A DNA stretch of 49,688 nt from Vibrio scophthalmi LMG 19158 (GTDB lineage Bacteria; Pseudomonadota; Gammaproteobacteria; Enterobacterales; Vibrionaceae): contig NZ_AFWE01000142.1 of the NCBI RefSeq assembly GCF_000222585.1, positions 1 to 49,688 of the forward strand. Reading direction: 5' to 3'. Positions 9,723-18,523 of the stretch are shown here, one piece after another. The notes beneath the pieces are model-generated. The model worked only from the letters and a program-made list of their open reading frames with translations, was not told where the DNA came from and made no database searches. Both the position numbers and the translations under genes were made by a program. The first letter of the stretch is position 1, and the number at the start of each line of letters is the position of its first letter.

Positions 9723-11327
9723 ATGCGTACAGCAACCATAATAACGATCACTTTAGCTTTTAGCGTCATTAGCCCATTTGCTAAGACGACACCCGTCTGG
9801 CTAGACATGGACGGGGAAATTGTCGCATCTAAATCAGAGGCAACCTTCTACCTGACCGAAGAACTAAAACAGCAAGACGGATTATGGCCATACAAATTCT
9901 ACTACGTGGGTGGAACAACTGTTGCCTCTGAAGGGACACTGACAGGAGGCGATATCGCTCACTCAACTGGCATTGGAATATTTAAGTATTATCACAAGAA
10001 TGGCCATTTATCGCAGATGCTACATCGTAATGAAAAGGGAGATGTTGAAGGTACAGTCAGTTATTTTGATGAAAGCGGGCGTCTGAATAAGCAGGTAAAT
10101 TACGTTGCAAATAAGCCAAACGGCCAGGTAATTAAATTTGGACCCCATGGAATAATAAGCGAGAGCTACACGATAATAGATAATAAAGTTCATGGAATAG
10201 CACAAGCTTGGCATGAAAATGGACAAATACAAAGTCAGACTAATTTTGTAAATGGGTTAAAATTTGGGGAGTCGAAAACATATTACGAATCTGGTTATTT
10301 GGAATCAACCATCAATTATACCGATGATAAGCCACAAGGATGTAAGCTTGAATATCACGACAAGGTCGATGCGATAAAAACTAACACCAAGTTTGATGAT
10401 GAAGGAAGAAAAATTTCTTCTCAGCAATTTACGATTGACGGCGAACTTGTCTATGACTACCTCGCCACCTACACAGGTCAAAAAGTGGTGAGTGATGAAA
10501 AAAAGTTCAAAAACTCCATTGTTATTTTTAAAAAACACATTAACGAAATTAATAATTCAAAGATCATCGAACGTTTTGATGAGTCAGGGCAACTACATTC
10601 CCGTTCTGAAAAATTCAATGGAAAGAAACATAAGCTACAGGTGTTTGTGAATTTTTTCCATCATGAGGTTACGATAGAAAACTATATTCATGGCGAACTG
10701 AACGGAGAATATTCAAGAATTGATAGGAATGGGGTTGTAAGAGAAAAAGGACTATATCTTAATAACAACAAAACTGGCACATGGGAATATTATTTCGATC
10801 AGACACATCGTATCGAAAACTACAATGCTGACGGTAAGAAACATGGTAAAATTACAACACGTAACAATAATAACTTATTAGTCTTAGAACACTATCACAA
10901 TGGAAGGTTACATGGTCATAGTGAATCATACTCTCAAACTGGCAAGCTATCAAGCAAAGGCTCATACGTTAACGGAGAGAGAGATGGCCTATGGCAATAC
11001 CAAGAGAGTTCTCTTGATAATTCAACGCTCTGGAAAGGTACTTATAAGCAAGGTAAAAAAATAGGTTTATGGAATGGTTATTTAAAAACGGATCATAAAA
11101 TTGCAGCGGAAACCTACGATGCAGAGGGTTTGAAAGATGGCATTCATTACTATTTCTTCAAAGACAGCAATCAAATTTCAGAGACTGCTCAATATAAACA
11201 CGGGGTTAGGCATGGAACATTTAACAGTTATAACAAAGATGGTAAAATCGCTTATACAGAGGTGTATGATAATGACATTAAAATTAAAGCCATTATTCAC
11301 AGCATTTCTAATTTCTTCGTGGAATGA
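9723..11327 (+). CDS. Exported MORN/YwqK-type repeat protein
   Basis: 534 residues with an N-terminal signal peptide (about 20 residues, cleavage near AKT). The body is a long array of repeats of roughly 20-25 residues of the form Y-x-x-G-x-x-x-x-x-x-x-Y-x-x-G, as in MORN and YwqK (toxin-antitoxin accessory) proteins, e.g. YHKNGHL, WHENGQIQSQ, YESGYLEST. Such beta-hairpin arrays usually bind proteins or membranes, and no catalytic residues are evident. Start supported by AAGGAAAGG. The coding sequence is clearly more AT-rich than its neighbours, which suggests acquisition. It ends close to a transposon-like scar. Confidence 0.85.
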   Translation: MRTATIITITLAFSVISPFAKTTPVWLDMDGEIVASKSEATFYLTEELKQQDGLWPYKFYYVGGTTVASEGTLTGGDIAHSTGIGIFKYYHKNGHLSQMLHRNEKGDVEGTVSYFDESGRLNKQVNYVANKPNGQVIKFGPHGIISESYTIIDNKVHGIAQAWHENGQIQSQTNFVNGLKFGESKTYYESGYLESTINYTDDKPQGCKLEYHDKVDAIKTNTKFDDEGRKISSQQFTIDGELVYDYLATYTGQKVVSDEKKFKNSIVIFKKHINEINNSKIIERFDESGQLHSRSEKFNGKKHKLQVFVNFFHHEVTIENYIHGELNGEYSRIDRNGVVREKGLYLNNNKTGTWEYYFDQTHRIENYNADGKKHGKITTRNNNNLLVLEHYHNGRLHGHSESYSQTGKLSSKGSYVNGERDGLWQYQESSLDNSTLWKGTYKQGKKIGLWNGYLKTDHKIAAETYDAEGLKDGIHYYFFKDSNQISETAQYKHGVRHGTFNSYNKDGKIAYTEVYDNDIKIKAIIHSISNFFVE

Positions 11328-11334
11328 GAAAATA

Positions 11335-11400
11335 ATCGGAATCAGGTCTTGCCTTTTGCCTGCCAAGATTTCCTATACTAGCCTCCTTCTTCAATCACCA
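11335..11400 (+). other. Possible transposon-associated scar
   Basis: TCAGGTCTTGCC at 11342-11353, followed by a TTTTGCCTGCC stretch, resembles sequence that often flanks REP-type (Y1, IS200-like) transposase genes in marine gammaproteobacteria. No transposase frame remains. The motif is shared with 9464-9475 (reverse) and 49278-49290. The identification rests on recall, not a search. Confidence 0.35.
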
Positions 11401-11568
11401 ATACCTAATGTAATGCATTGCTATAGAGGGATAGCTCGCAAGATTCTATGTTGATGGTCAACATGGGGCGTATTTTAATAGGAAAATAGCCCGCTATCAT
11501 CAGGAATGATTATAATCACCGCGAAAAACTTAGAGCCTTTAATCGCACATCACACCACGAGAGAATCA

Positions 11569-12228
11569 ATGAGCATCTACGCCCCCGGAACGCCAACCTA
11601 CAAAAAAGTACTGGGGTATATCGTGATGGCGCAAATGGTGTTATTCCTTGTGGGAGTTTTGACTTCCACGCTGATCAATGACCAACTCTATGCGATATTA
11701 ACCGCCATTATTGGCCTAATTTCGGCTGTTATCGTCATACTCATGGTGTTATCGATGAAAGATGAGCAGTCAGTACTGAGCCTGCATATTAAAGAGATGC
11801 GCCATAAACGATGGAAGGCTATTCTTTGCATCGTCATCGTTATCCCTGTCTTTCTGCAAATATCGCTGGCAAAAGGATTACCGGTAATAATCCACCATGC
11901 CATCTCTGACAAGGCGATTATCTTGAACAGCGTCAAAGAGACTCGCCACGGCTATAAAAACAAAGGCCCTGACGGTTGTGTTTACATTAACGGCTATCGT
12001 TTCTGGTACAACAATTTTATCTGCGGCCTAACGGAAGAAGACTGGTATGAAGTGAAGCCTGATGATGTATTGGTGCTGAAGGGTTCTAAATCGGCAATCG
12101 GTTTTAGCTATCAAGGCTATAAGAAACTGACAAGTTCATTGTTGCAGCAAACAATCGCTGAGCGCTTAAAACAGCAAGGCTATAAAGCGTTAACCCTTAA
12201 AGAAGCACAAGCGCTTGTTTCTCAGTAG
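11569..12228 (+). CDS. Hypothetical three-TM membrane protein
   Basis: 219 residues from the ATG at 11569 (GAGAG upstream); the frame opens 21 codons earlier without a ribosome site. Three hydrophobic helices lie near residues 13-35, 40-62 and 83-103, followed by a soluble C-terminal domain with two cysteines (GCVYINGY and ICGL) that could form a disulfide if exported. Family not recognised. It stands alone between a scar-like stretch and a lipoprotein gene. Confidence 0.75.
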   Translation: MSIYAPGTPTYKKVLGYIVMAQMVLFLVGVLTSTLINDQLYAILTAIIGLISAVIVILMVLSMKDEQSVLSLHIKEMRHKRWKAILCIVIVIPVFLQISLAKGLPVIIHHAISDKAIILNSVKETRHGYKNKGPDGCVYINGYRFWYNNFICGLTEEDWYEVKPDDVLVLKGSKSAIGFSYQGYKKLTSSLLQQTIAERLKQQGYKALTLKEAQALVSQ

Positions 12229-12385
12229 TCCCAAGTTCAATAGGCAATTTATCGACTAACTAATAAAGACTTAAATGGTGACTGCGGCGTAATGCCTTCG
12301 GTTACAATGTCGACTATCGCAGCGCAAACACTCAACTATTCAACTACTGCGTGCGACGCTTTCTGATCTATCGAGAACTTTATTC

Positions 12386-13024
12386 ATGAACAATTCCACA
12401 ATGTCACGTTTTACTCTGTTACGTTTTACTCTGTTACGTAAACTACCGTTCAAACTGCCGCATAAACTGCTGCTCGTTGCCTTAGTCGCTTTGCTCGCAG
12501 GTTGTAGCAATCCCCAAGTAGACAATGCACAAAATAAACGGGTATTGGTTGTGGCTGGGGATGGCCTTAACTCAAGCTACGATAATCCTAATGCCAATGC
12601 CTTCTTTCATGAGGTGAGCAAAACCTTTGCAACCAAGCTTGGCTCAAAGCTGGAGGAATTTGGCCTTGAATCGTACCTGTTTGTCAGCAATAACGCGGAT
12701 ACTTATAAAGATCAATACCAAAAAGTCATCAATAGCGTGCTCTCAGAAGGGATGATTGACGGCATTGTTCAAATAAAAGTGCTGCATACCAAAGACGCAA
12801 CGACTAACGAAATCGCCTTATATGCAACCTACTTTCCAACCGAAGCTTGGTTAGAAAACTGCAACGTGAAAAACATGCAAACTTGCCGCAAAACGACAAG
12901 ATTAGCGAAAGCGGGTGAGATGAAATACTCGATTACCGATGAGAAAACCGGCGAGTTTAACCAAACACCTATCGATGAGACGGTGACGAACATGGCACTA
13001 TTTGTCTATCGCGCAGAGCAGTAA
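12386..13024 (+). CDS. Lipoprotein of unknown function
   Basis: 212 residues with a lipobox LLAGC at about residues 36-40, so the mature protein is lipid-anchored from C40. The mature domain has the look of a periplasmic alpha/beta protein; no family recognised. The N-terminal region is unusually long because it contains two copies of FTLLR from a perfect 15-base tandem repeat (12406-12435). Translation might also begin at the internal ATG, residue 6. It is followed by a strong bidirectional terminator. Confidence 0.82.
   Translation: MNNSTMSRFTLLRFTLLRKLPFKLPHKLLLVALVALLAGCSNPQVDNAQNKRVLVVAGDGLNSSYDNPNANAFFHEVSKTFATKLGSKLEEFGLESYLFVSNNADTYKDQYQKVINSVLSEGMIDGIVQIKVLHTKDATTNEIALYATYFPTEAWLENCNVKNMQTCRKTTRLAKAGEMKYSITDEKTGEFNQTPIDETVTNMALFVYRAEQ
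12406..12435 (+). repeat. Perfect 15-bp tandem duplication in a signal sequence
   Basis: ACGTTTTACTCTGTT occurs at 12406-12420 and again at 12421-12435. It keeps the frame and adds five residues to the lipoprotein signal region. Confidence 0.9.
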
Positions 13025-13049
13025 AGAGATCATTAAACGGCTAACCAAT

Positions 13050-13076
13050 AAAAAACGGGCATGATGCCCGTTTTTT
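13050..13076. terminator. Bidirectional terminator
   Basis: Near-perfect palindrome AAAAAACGGGC-ATGAT-GCCCGTTTTTT between convergent genes (lipoprotein on plus, DUF3137 protein on minus). T-runs on both sides make it functional in both directions. Confidence 0.92.
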
Positions 13077-13089
13077 GTTGATTCACATT

Positions 13090-14358
13090 TTAGCTATCTT
13101 GCTGAAAATTATTATCACTGAGTCGCAGTAAATCGTGAGCATAGTCGAGCATTTTGTTTACACCAACCAGCTCAGTATGGCCTGCAATCTCTTGATAAAA
13201 CTTCGCTGGATTAGACAGACTATGTTGACGTTTTTCGCTAATCAGTGGCGTGGATGTTGAGATACACATGCGCCCTTGGTCATTGATATCAAGTGTTGGA
13301 TAATCAAATTGCTGCCTAAGTTCGATTAATCGGTCAATCACGCCTGGTTTCAGAATTCGCGCCGCCGTTAATGCCTCTTTTGACCGCACGGTGTAGAGGC
13401 GATTGAATGCTGTTGATTCGCTATGGTAGTCAACGCCCTTATAGCTTGCCTTCTTATAACCGTTAATCGTCAAACTACTCGCATACGGAAAATCGAGTAA
13501 GATACCGTATCGATTGTGCACTTCTTCGGTTGTTGTACTCTGATAACCACCGTTACTGGTCGACTTTGTCTTATTTTTAGTCACTGTATATTGAAAATGA
13601 AACAGACGAAATACGAATTTACTGCCCGGTTTTTGGTAGCGACCTTGGCATAGCAAGACTATTTTTCCACTGTTCCCGCCTAAGCGAAACTCATTAAACT
13701 GCTTGGCGAGCGATTTTGCGTTATCAGCATCTTGGCCAGTAATTTCTGTTAGCTCATTGTTTATCAGCGCATCTCGCAAGAATATTCTATCTGACATTGG
13801 CTTACGCCAGTTGGCTCGAAAATAGAGCCATCCCCATAAGCCAATGGTCAGCAGAAACACCAGCACCACGAACGTCAACTCTTTATCAAACCGATAGTCT
13901 GAAAAGCCAAAGCTGATAAGGGCAATCAACTCTTCAACTGCATTCCAAAACGTTTTAGGCCAACGTGGCACGTACGTCGCCACCACCGCCATCACAGCGC
14001 TAAGCAACAGTAAGTTTAAGCCTGCCGAGATCGGATAGATGCCTCTATCATAGAGGAAGTTCATGGCTATCACCGCCCATATCACAGGCATCCAAAAGCC
14101 AGCATCATCAATCAGGTAGTGGGTTATGTAGCTTACCCACTCAAAGTCATTATGAATAAAGATCAAGAACAGTAACAGCGCACAAAACGCGGTTAACAAC
14201 CACTTAAGTGCCTGCAAAGTAGGATCGCGATAATTCAACGGCCCAGAATGGGTTTCAACATGCTTAATCAGTGTAAGCAAATCGTCTTGAGTGGTTGCCG
14301 ATTCCACATCATCGCGAATTTTATCGATGTTGCGGGTAACAATACGGTTACTGTGCAT
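13090..14358 (-). CDS. DUF3137-type membrane protein, LemA partner
   Basis: 422 residues. A soluble N-terminal stretch precedes four hydrophobic helices (about 49-68, 85-105, 110-130, 160-180). The C-terminal cytoplasmic domain carries the DUF3137-like pattern, in which a FRLFHFQYTV strand is followed by a linker and RYGILLDFPYASSLTING. LemA and DUF3137 genes are often adjacent, as here (57 bases downstream of LemA), and are thought to act in membrane-protein or envelope processes. Last gene of the 16795-13090 unit. A shorter copy of its C-terminus survives at 15016-15186. Confidence 0.82.
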   Translation of the reverse strand: MHSNRIVTRNIDKIRDDVESATTQDDLLTLIKHVETHSGPLNYRDPTLQALKWLLTAFCALLLFLIFIHNDFEWVSYITHYLIDDAGFWMPVIWAVIAMNFLYDRGIYPISAGLNLLLLSAVMAVVATYVPRWPKTFWNAVEELIALISFGFSDYRFDKELTFVVLVFLLTIGLWGWLYFRANWRKPMSDRIFLRDALINNELTEITGQDADNAKSLAKQFNEFRLGGNSGKIVLLCQGRYQKPGSKFVFRLFHFQYTVTKNKTKSTSNGGYQSTTTEEVHNRYGILLDFPYASSLTINGYKKASYKGVDYHSESTAFNRLYTVRSKEALTAARILKPGVIDRLIELRQQFDYPTLDINDQGRMCISTSTPLISEKRQHSLSNPAKFYQEIAGHTELVGVNKMLDYAHDLLRLSDNNFQQDS

Positions 14359-14415
14359 GACTAAAGCCTATATAACTGAACCAATGACACCCTAAACCTA
14401 TCTCAACATGAAAGA

Positions 14416-14988
14416 CTAAAAGTTAGGTTTATATTCAAACCCTGCTTGCGCTTCGCTATCCGTGAACGTTTGTATTTTTTCTTTACGTAGCAGCATATTA
14501 TTAACGATTGAACTCGGGAACATCTCAATCACATTATTAAAGTCTTCCACATTAGCGTTAAAAATACGTAACGCGGCACCAATATGCTCTTGCTGCTCGC
14601 TTACTTCAGCCATGAGCTTTAGATATACATCCGATGCTTTGAGCTCTGGGTAAGCCTCTACGGCGACCTTTAAACCCTGCATTAGCGACTGCATTTGTTG
14701 CTCTGCTGCCGCCAGTTGCGCGGTATCAATACCAGCACTCGCATCCATCGCAGACAAAGCCGAACGCAATTCAGTCACCTTGGTCAGTACATCTGATTCG
14801 TGTAGGCGGTACTGTTCTACCAACGCTTCTACCTGAGGGATAATTTTGTTTTTTTGGCGCTCTTGGGTCAGAACTGATGCCCACGCACGCTCTACTGCGT
14901 TAAACTTGGCAATAATGGCGTTATATTGCATCGCAATAAAGCCTGCGACTAAAACCACAATCAAGACCAATAACACACTTATATCCAT
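14416..14988 (-). CDS. lemA: LemA family protein
   Basis: 190 residues. It has one N-terminal membrane helix (about residues 4-22) followed by the typical LemA helical bundle with the NAVERAWASVLTQERQK segment and a PxVEALVEQY-type helix. The expected topology is a short N-terminus outside and the bundle in the cytoplasm. Precise function is unknown in the family. It sits between the DUF3137 gene and a DUF3137 remnant, which points to a rearranged lemA/DUF3137 locus. Confidence 0.93.
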   Translation of the reverse strand: MDISVLLVLIVVLVAGFIAMQYNAIIAKFNAVERAWASVLTQERQKNKIIPQVEALVEQYRLHESDVLTKVTELRSALSAMDASAGIDTAQLAAAEQQMQSLMQGLKVAVEAYPELKASDVYLKLMAEVSEQQEHIGAALRIFNANVEDFNNVIEMFPSSIVNNMLLRKEKIQTFTDSEAQAGFEYKPNF

Positions 14989-15015
14989 GATTCTTTCCCT
15001 TTCAATTATGTCGAA

Positions 15016-15186
15016 TTAACTGTCCGACTTAAAATTATTATCGTTATAACGAACAAGATCGGTAGCGAAACCTAATATACGTTTCACCCGCACAAGTTCG
15101 GTATTCTTAGCAATTTCTTTATAAAACGTCGCCGGGTTTAATAAACTCTGTTTTGGTTTTTCGACAATCAATTTACTTGATGCAAC
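15016..15186 (-). pseudogene. Remnant of a second DUF3137 gene (C-terminal end only)
   Basis: Reading the minus strand of 15016-15186 gives about 56 codons ending in a stop. They align residue by residue with the C-terminus of the 13090-14358 protein: LLNPATFYKEIAKNTELV against LSNPAKFYQEIAGHTELV, and DNNFKSDS-stop against DNNFQQDS-stop. No start codon or upstream body remains; the preceding gene stops at 15192. The protein-level match is clear while the DNA has diverged, so the duplication is old or came from a related allele. Confidence 0.85.
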
Positions 15187-15191
15187 GTTAC

Positions 15192-16106
15192 TTATTTCAA
15201 CTCTATGGCTTCAATAGCAAAGCCGATCGGGGATAGCTGTCCGGTTGCTTTCGCTTGAGTGCCTGCTTCAATGACTTGCCAATAGGCTTTATTTTCTAAA
15301 CAGATCGATCCTGAAAATTGCTCTAAGCGCACCGAACCTTTGCAATTTTTACTGTAGTAATCACGCGCCTTGTCGGCGAAGACAATATCCACTTGGGCGG
15401 GTTTGGCGTCTAAATAGTGCCAAATACTCGCACCACCGAGCATCAAACCACACGTCAGCACTAGGTTCCCTACGACTAAGCCAAACATTTGTCTTGGTAG
15501 ACTTTGCCCCATCATTTGTGCACGTTCACGGGTTTGTTTTGACAGCATTTTGGGTAAAAGCATGGCGCCACTGACAAAATAGACCACCCCAGCGATTGGC
15601 CATATTTGATCGAACACTTCATCTTGCCAAACTAGGTCGGAGAAAAAGAACAGCGATAAAAGCCCCGATACCGCAAAGAGCACCACACTAAGCGCCATAA
15701 TATTGGCTGCTTTTTCCAATAATACGGCGGGTGGAAAGTACTGTTCGATAAACGCATTTTTACCCAAAGTCAGCATCTGTTCGAGATAATGTTCAAGCTC
15801 ACAACGCGCCACTTGCCCGAGTTCTTTATCACGCAGTTTACCGCTCGCGTTCTCATAACTTAAGGTCAGTAACCCACTCTCTTGATCAACCAGGTGATAA
15901 CTTAGATAAATGCGACTGTTGCTGACTTTCGCCTCTGCGACGAGTAGCGGTAACACCACACCCTGTTCATCCGCTGCCGATAAATCCACCTCAACGCCGT
16001 GCAAGAGGTCGTTAAGTGCAGGTAACAAGGCTCGTCGGCTCGTGATCACGGGTGAATGGCGAGCTTGCTCATCATCTAGATGCAAAGTTAGCGACTGAAT
16101 ATACAT
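15192..16106 (-). CDS. Hypothetical three-TM membrane protein
   Basis: 304 residues. A soluble N-terminal domain of about 130 residues is followed by three hydrophobic helices (about 136-155, 168-186, 208-228). A C-terminal domain carries two cysteines (KNCKGSV and ICLENK) that could pair in the periplasm. No known family recognised. It starts two bases after the stop of the upstream gene, so translation is coupled. It probably works with the Sel1-like protein and the LemA/DUF3137 pair. Confidence 0.78.
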   Translation of the reverse strand: MYIQSLTLHLDDEQARHSPVITSRRALLPALNDLLHGVEVDLSAADEQGVVLPLLVAEAKVSNSRIYLSYHLVDQESGLLTLSYENASGKLRDKELGQVARCELEHYLEQMLTLGKNAFIEQYFPPAVLLEKAANIMALSVVLFAVSGLLSLFFFSDLVWQDEVFDQIWPIAGVVYFVSGAMLLPKMLSKQTRERAQMMGQSLPRQMFGLVVGNLVLTCGLMLGGASIWHYLDAKPAQVDIVFADKARDYYSKNCKGSVRLEQFSGSICLENKAYWQVIEAGTQAKATGQLSPIGFAIEAIELK

Positions 16107-16108
16107 GG

Positions 16109-16795
16109 CTAAAATGCCCCTTCTAATAATGCACTGAACGAATTGTCGCTTTCACCTTGCCAGATATGCTTGGCTTTATTGCCATCATATTGCACCTGCG
16201 CCCGCGCTTTTTCCTGTGGAGTCATGTTCTCAGCCGCTTGTTTAACCACAGCAGATGCACGTGAGAAACCGTTTTTACGTGCGTAGCTCGCCCAAACATA
16301 AGCTTCCGCATATTGACCATTATTGAGATACATCACTGCTTGATTGTGTTGGGCGACAGGCAAAGATTGATGTGCTGCTTTTTGTTGCCAATACTGGGCA
16401 AGCTGAGCATTTTTTGTGACGTAATCCCCCAGATGATACATAAGGCTGAGGTAGTACTGCGCCAGTGGGTGATCAGAGTTCTGACTGAACCACTGATAAG
16501 AAAGCTTAAAGTGATCGTTCACCGTGGTGTCGTAATAATAGAGTGTCGCTAAGGTAATTTGGCTTGGCACATCACCTTGCATGGCGGCTGGCTCAAAAAA
16601 AGCACGCGCTTGGGCATATTGCTTATCGCCCATTAAGGTAAAGCCGATCTGACGAGCTTCTTCTACCGAGACTTTTTCGGCATATCGTTCAATGCCCGAG
16701 AGCTGGATACCGTCGAATTTGAACAACGAAAAGACAAATGCCACGACAATAGTACCGATGATGGTGATTCCGGCACTTTTCAGTTTATTAACCAC
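16109..16795 (-). CDS. Membrane-anchored Sel1/TPR-like repeat protein
   Basis: 228 residues beginning at GTG 16795; in-frame stops just upstream exclude a much longer start. One N-terminal helix (about residues 8-25) anchors the protein. The rest consists of helical repeats of Sel1 type (e.g. ARAFFEPAAMQGDVPSQ, AQYYLSLMYHLGDY, AQHNQAVMYLNNG), likely periplasmic. It heads the minus-strand operon that runs through the three-TM protein to LemA and DUF3137. Repeats of this type usually scaffold protein contacts. Confidence 0.8.
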   Translation of the reverse strand: MVNKLKSAGITIIGTIVVAFVFSLFKFDGIQLSGIERYAEKVSVEEARQIGFTLMGDKQYAQARAFFEPAAMQGDVPSQITLATLYYYDTTVNDHFKLSYQWFSQNSDHPLAQYYLSLMYHLGDYVTKNAQLAQYWQQKAAHQSLPVAQHNQAVMYLNNGQYAEAYVWASYARKNGFSRASAVVKQAAENMTPQEKARAQVQYDGNKAKHIWQGESDNSFSALLEGAF

Positions 16796-17039
16796 AAGAA
16801 CTCATTATCCATATTGATAAAACCGCTAAGCTATCAAGAATGAAACATCATCATAACTCATTGTTTATCTAGCTTTATTTTATAAGATGCCATCTTATAC
16901 GGCGAGAGCATAACATGCCACCAATACGCGCAATTTTACCCCCATCGTGTGATCAAAAATTTGGCATCTGCTTTTTATTCAACTAGTGAAATGGTGATCA
17001 ATCTGCTATAAAAACGCCTCATTTGTTAAGGATAAGCCG

Positions 17040-17699
17040 ATGAAACCACTACTTTTTTTACTCGCGTTGATACCGACTGCCACCGCTTCCTTTGTCGCAT
17101 CAGCCCAAGTCGACCCTTGTGAACTCACCATTTCGACCTTTGGCTCTGACCCTGTCTATATGGGCTCAATCGGTTATCTTTCGGTTGATCCTAAATTTCG
17201 CCCTGCACACTACGAAGCTAACCCAAGCGCAAATATACAGATTGTTCCTGAATCTGAAGAGTTGCCAAACGGTTATTGGGGACATAAAGACAAATACCTA
17301 AACATAGGTACTGAAGTGGATGTGAAGTGGCAATCCCTTTCGCGCGGCGCATTTGATCGCTTTTATGGCATTCTCGACCTTGAGATGGTCGACTCATTCG
17401 GCATTGTGAAAACGGCCAGCATCGAGATTGAAAATTTCATTCCCGTCAATATTTGGCAGTGCCCTGCACAGCAAGCGATTGACTACGCGCCGTTTTGGGC
17501 AAGCGTAAAAAAAGGCGTTAAAGCGCAAGATGAACAGGGTAAAGCACTTGATTTAAGCCAACACGGCAACGTGTTCTGCTATGAGTTGGCTTACGGCTCA
17601 AAGAAAGGCTCAGAAAAGCTTAACTGTCAGGTCTACAGCAGCGACACTGATTTTAGTGTCGCCAAGTTTAAAGGCCAAGATCTCACGGTAATTCGCTAA
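17040..17699 (+). CDS. Exported protein of unknown function
   Basis: 219 residues with a clear signal peptide (MKPLLFLLALIPTATA, cleavage near SAQ). The mature protein has paired cysteines (PCEL, WQCP, FCYE, LNCQ) typical of disulfide-containing periplasmic proteins. No family recognised. AAGGA precedes the start. Monocistronic, with a hairpin downstream. Confidence 0.8.
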   Translation: MKPLLFLLALIPTATASFVASAQVDPCELTISTFGSDPVYMGSIGYLSVDPKFRPAHYEANPSANIQIVPESEELPNGYWGHKDKYLNIGTEVDVKWQSLSRGAFDRFYGILDLEMVDSFGIVKTASIEIENFIPVNIWQCPAQQAIDYAPFWASVKKGVKAQDEQGKALDLSQHGNVFCYELAYGSKKGSEKLNCQVYSSDTDFSVAKFKGQDLTVIR

Positions 17700-17713
17700 A
17701 CAGTAGAAACGAA

Positions 17714-17737
17714 AACGGCACTGCTTAGCGTGCCGTT
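17714..17737 (+). terminator. Hairpin terminator
   Basis: Stem AACGGCAC / GTGCCGTT with an eight-base loop, then AAGTCTTATTTT. It lies between convergent genes ending at 17699 and 17792. The T-run is imperfect. Confidence 0.65.
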
Positions 17738-17791
17738 AAGTCTTATTTTCCGGCCTTAACCGAATAAATCGCTTAGTTTAATCAAGATAGG

Positions 17792-18523
17792 TTAAACCAA
17801 CTCCCCTGCACCTTGCATTGAACGCTGGCTATTTTCGACTAAAAACACCGTCGCATTCTGCTTCAAAGTGGCCCATTCCCCGTCATCAACAAAGATGCCA
17901 TCTTGCCACGCACTTTGCAGTGATTGTTGCAGTTCTTGCGCTTCAATATGAGTCGTGTACTCATGACTGTTAACAGGTAAAGCAAAATCCTCGATCGACA
18001 ATTCAAGCGTCAATGAATGTAAGTCTGCTTCATCCTCAGCTACATTGTCTGAGAAATAAAGCTCTGGTGCGATACAACCGCGATTCAGTATATACAAGGT
18101 ACGTTTTGGCGATGAACCATTGTCCCAACTTGCGCGACAAGCAATCCCTTTAGCCGCCAACTTAACTAATTCACTGTAGGCTAACCAACGATTATGACAA
18201 CGGCTTAAGGTAACATTAACTGATTTAGCGCCGACCATTTGTTCCAACACATAGTCAATCACCACGGGTAAGTGACAGGCAACGCTACCACCATGCAAAT
18301 CAATACTCATTTTGCCATCAGCGAGGCTCTCAATATCGACCGGACTATCATCTTCAAGGCCAAGATAGCTACTGGCATTATTAAAATGATAGACACCATT
18401 CAGGCCTACCATTTGTAGGTCTGCAACCATGCTGGCGATCACGTCACCTTCACCACAACTACGGCGCATACCCATAAACGCTTTGTTGACTGCCGCCACC
18501 AATTCATTATGCGAAACGATCAT
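17792..18523 (-). CDS. DUF3726-like protein
   Basis: 243 residues, soluble. The N-terminal segment (a helix with KAFMGMRRSCGEGD, then MVADLQMVGLNG) matches my recollection of DUF3726 proteins, which cluster with amine or dehydrogenase genes. Function unknown. Its ATG overlaps the stop of the 588-residue gene in an ATGA (18520-18523), which shows tight coupling. Last gene of the BCCT/aldehyde dehydrogenase unit. Confidence 0.78.
   Translation of the reverse strand: MIVSHNELVAAVNKAFMGMRRSCGEGDVIASMVADLQMVGLNGVYHFNNASSYLGLEDDSPVDIESLADGKMSIDLHGGSVACHLPVVIDYVLEQMVGAKSVNVTLSRCHNRWLAYSELVKLAAKGIACRASWDNGSSPKRTLYILNRGCIAPELYFSDNVAEDEADLHSLTLELSIEDFALPVNSHEYTTHIEAQELQQSLQSAWQDGIFVDDGEWATLKQNATVFLVENSQRSMQGAGELV

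Noticed and set aside
9634-9744. 36-codon frame overlapping the MORN gene start
   Set aside because: No ribosome site; the AAGGAAAGG signal inside it belongs to the MORN gene.
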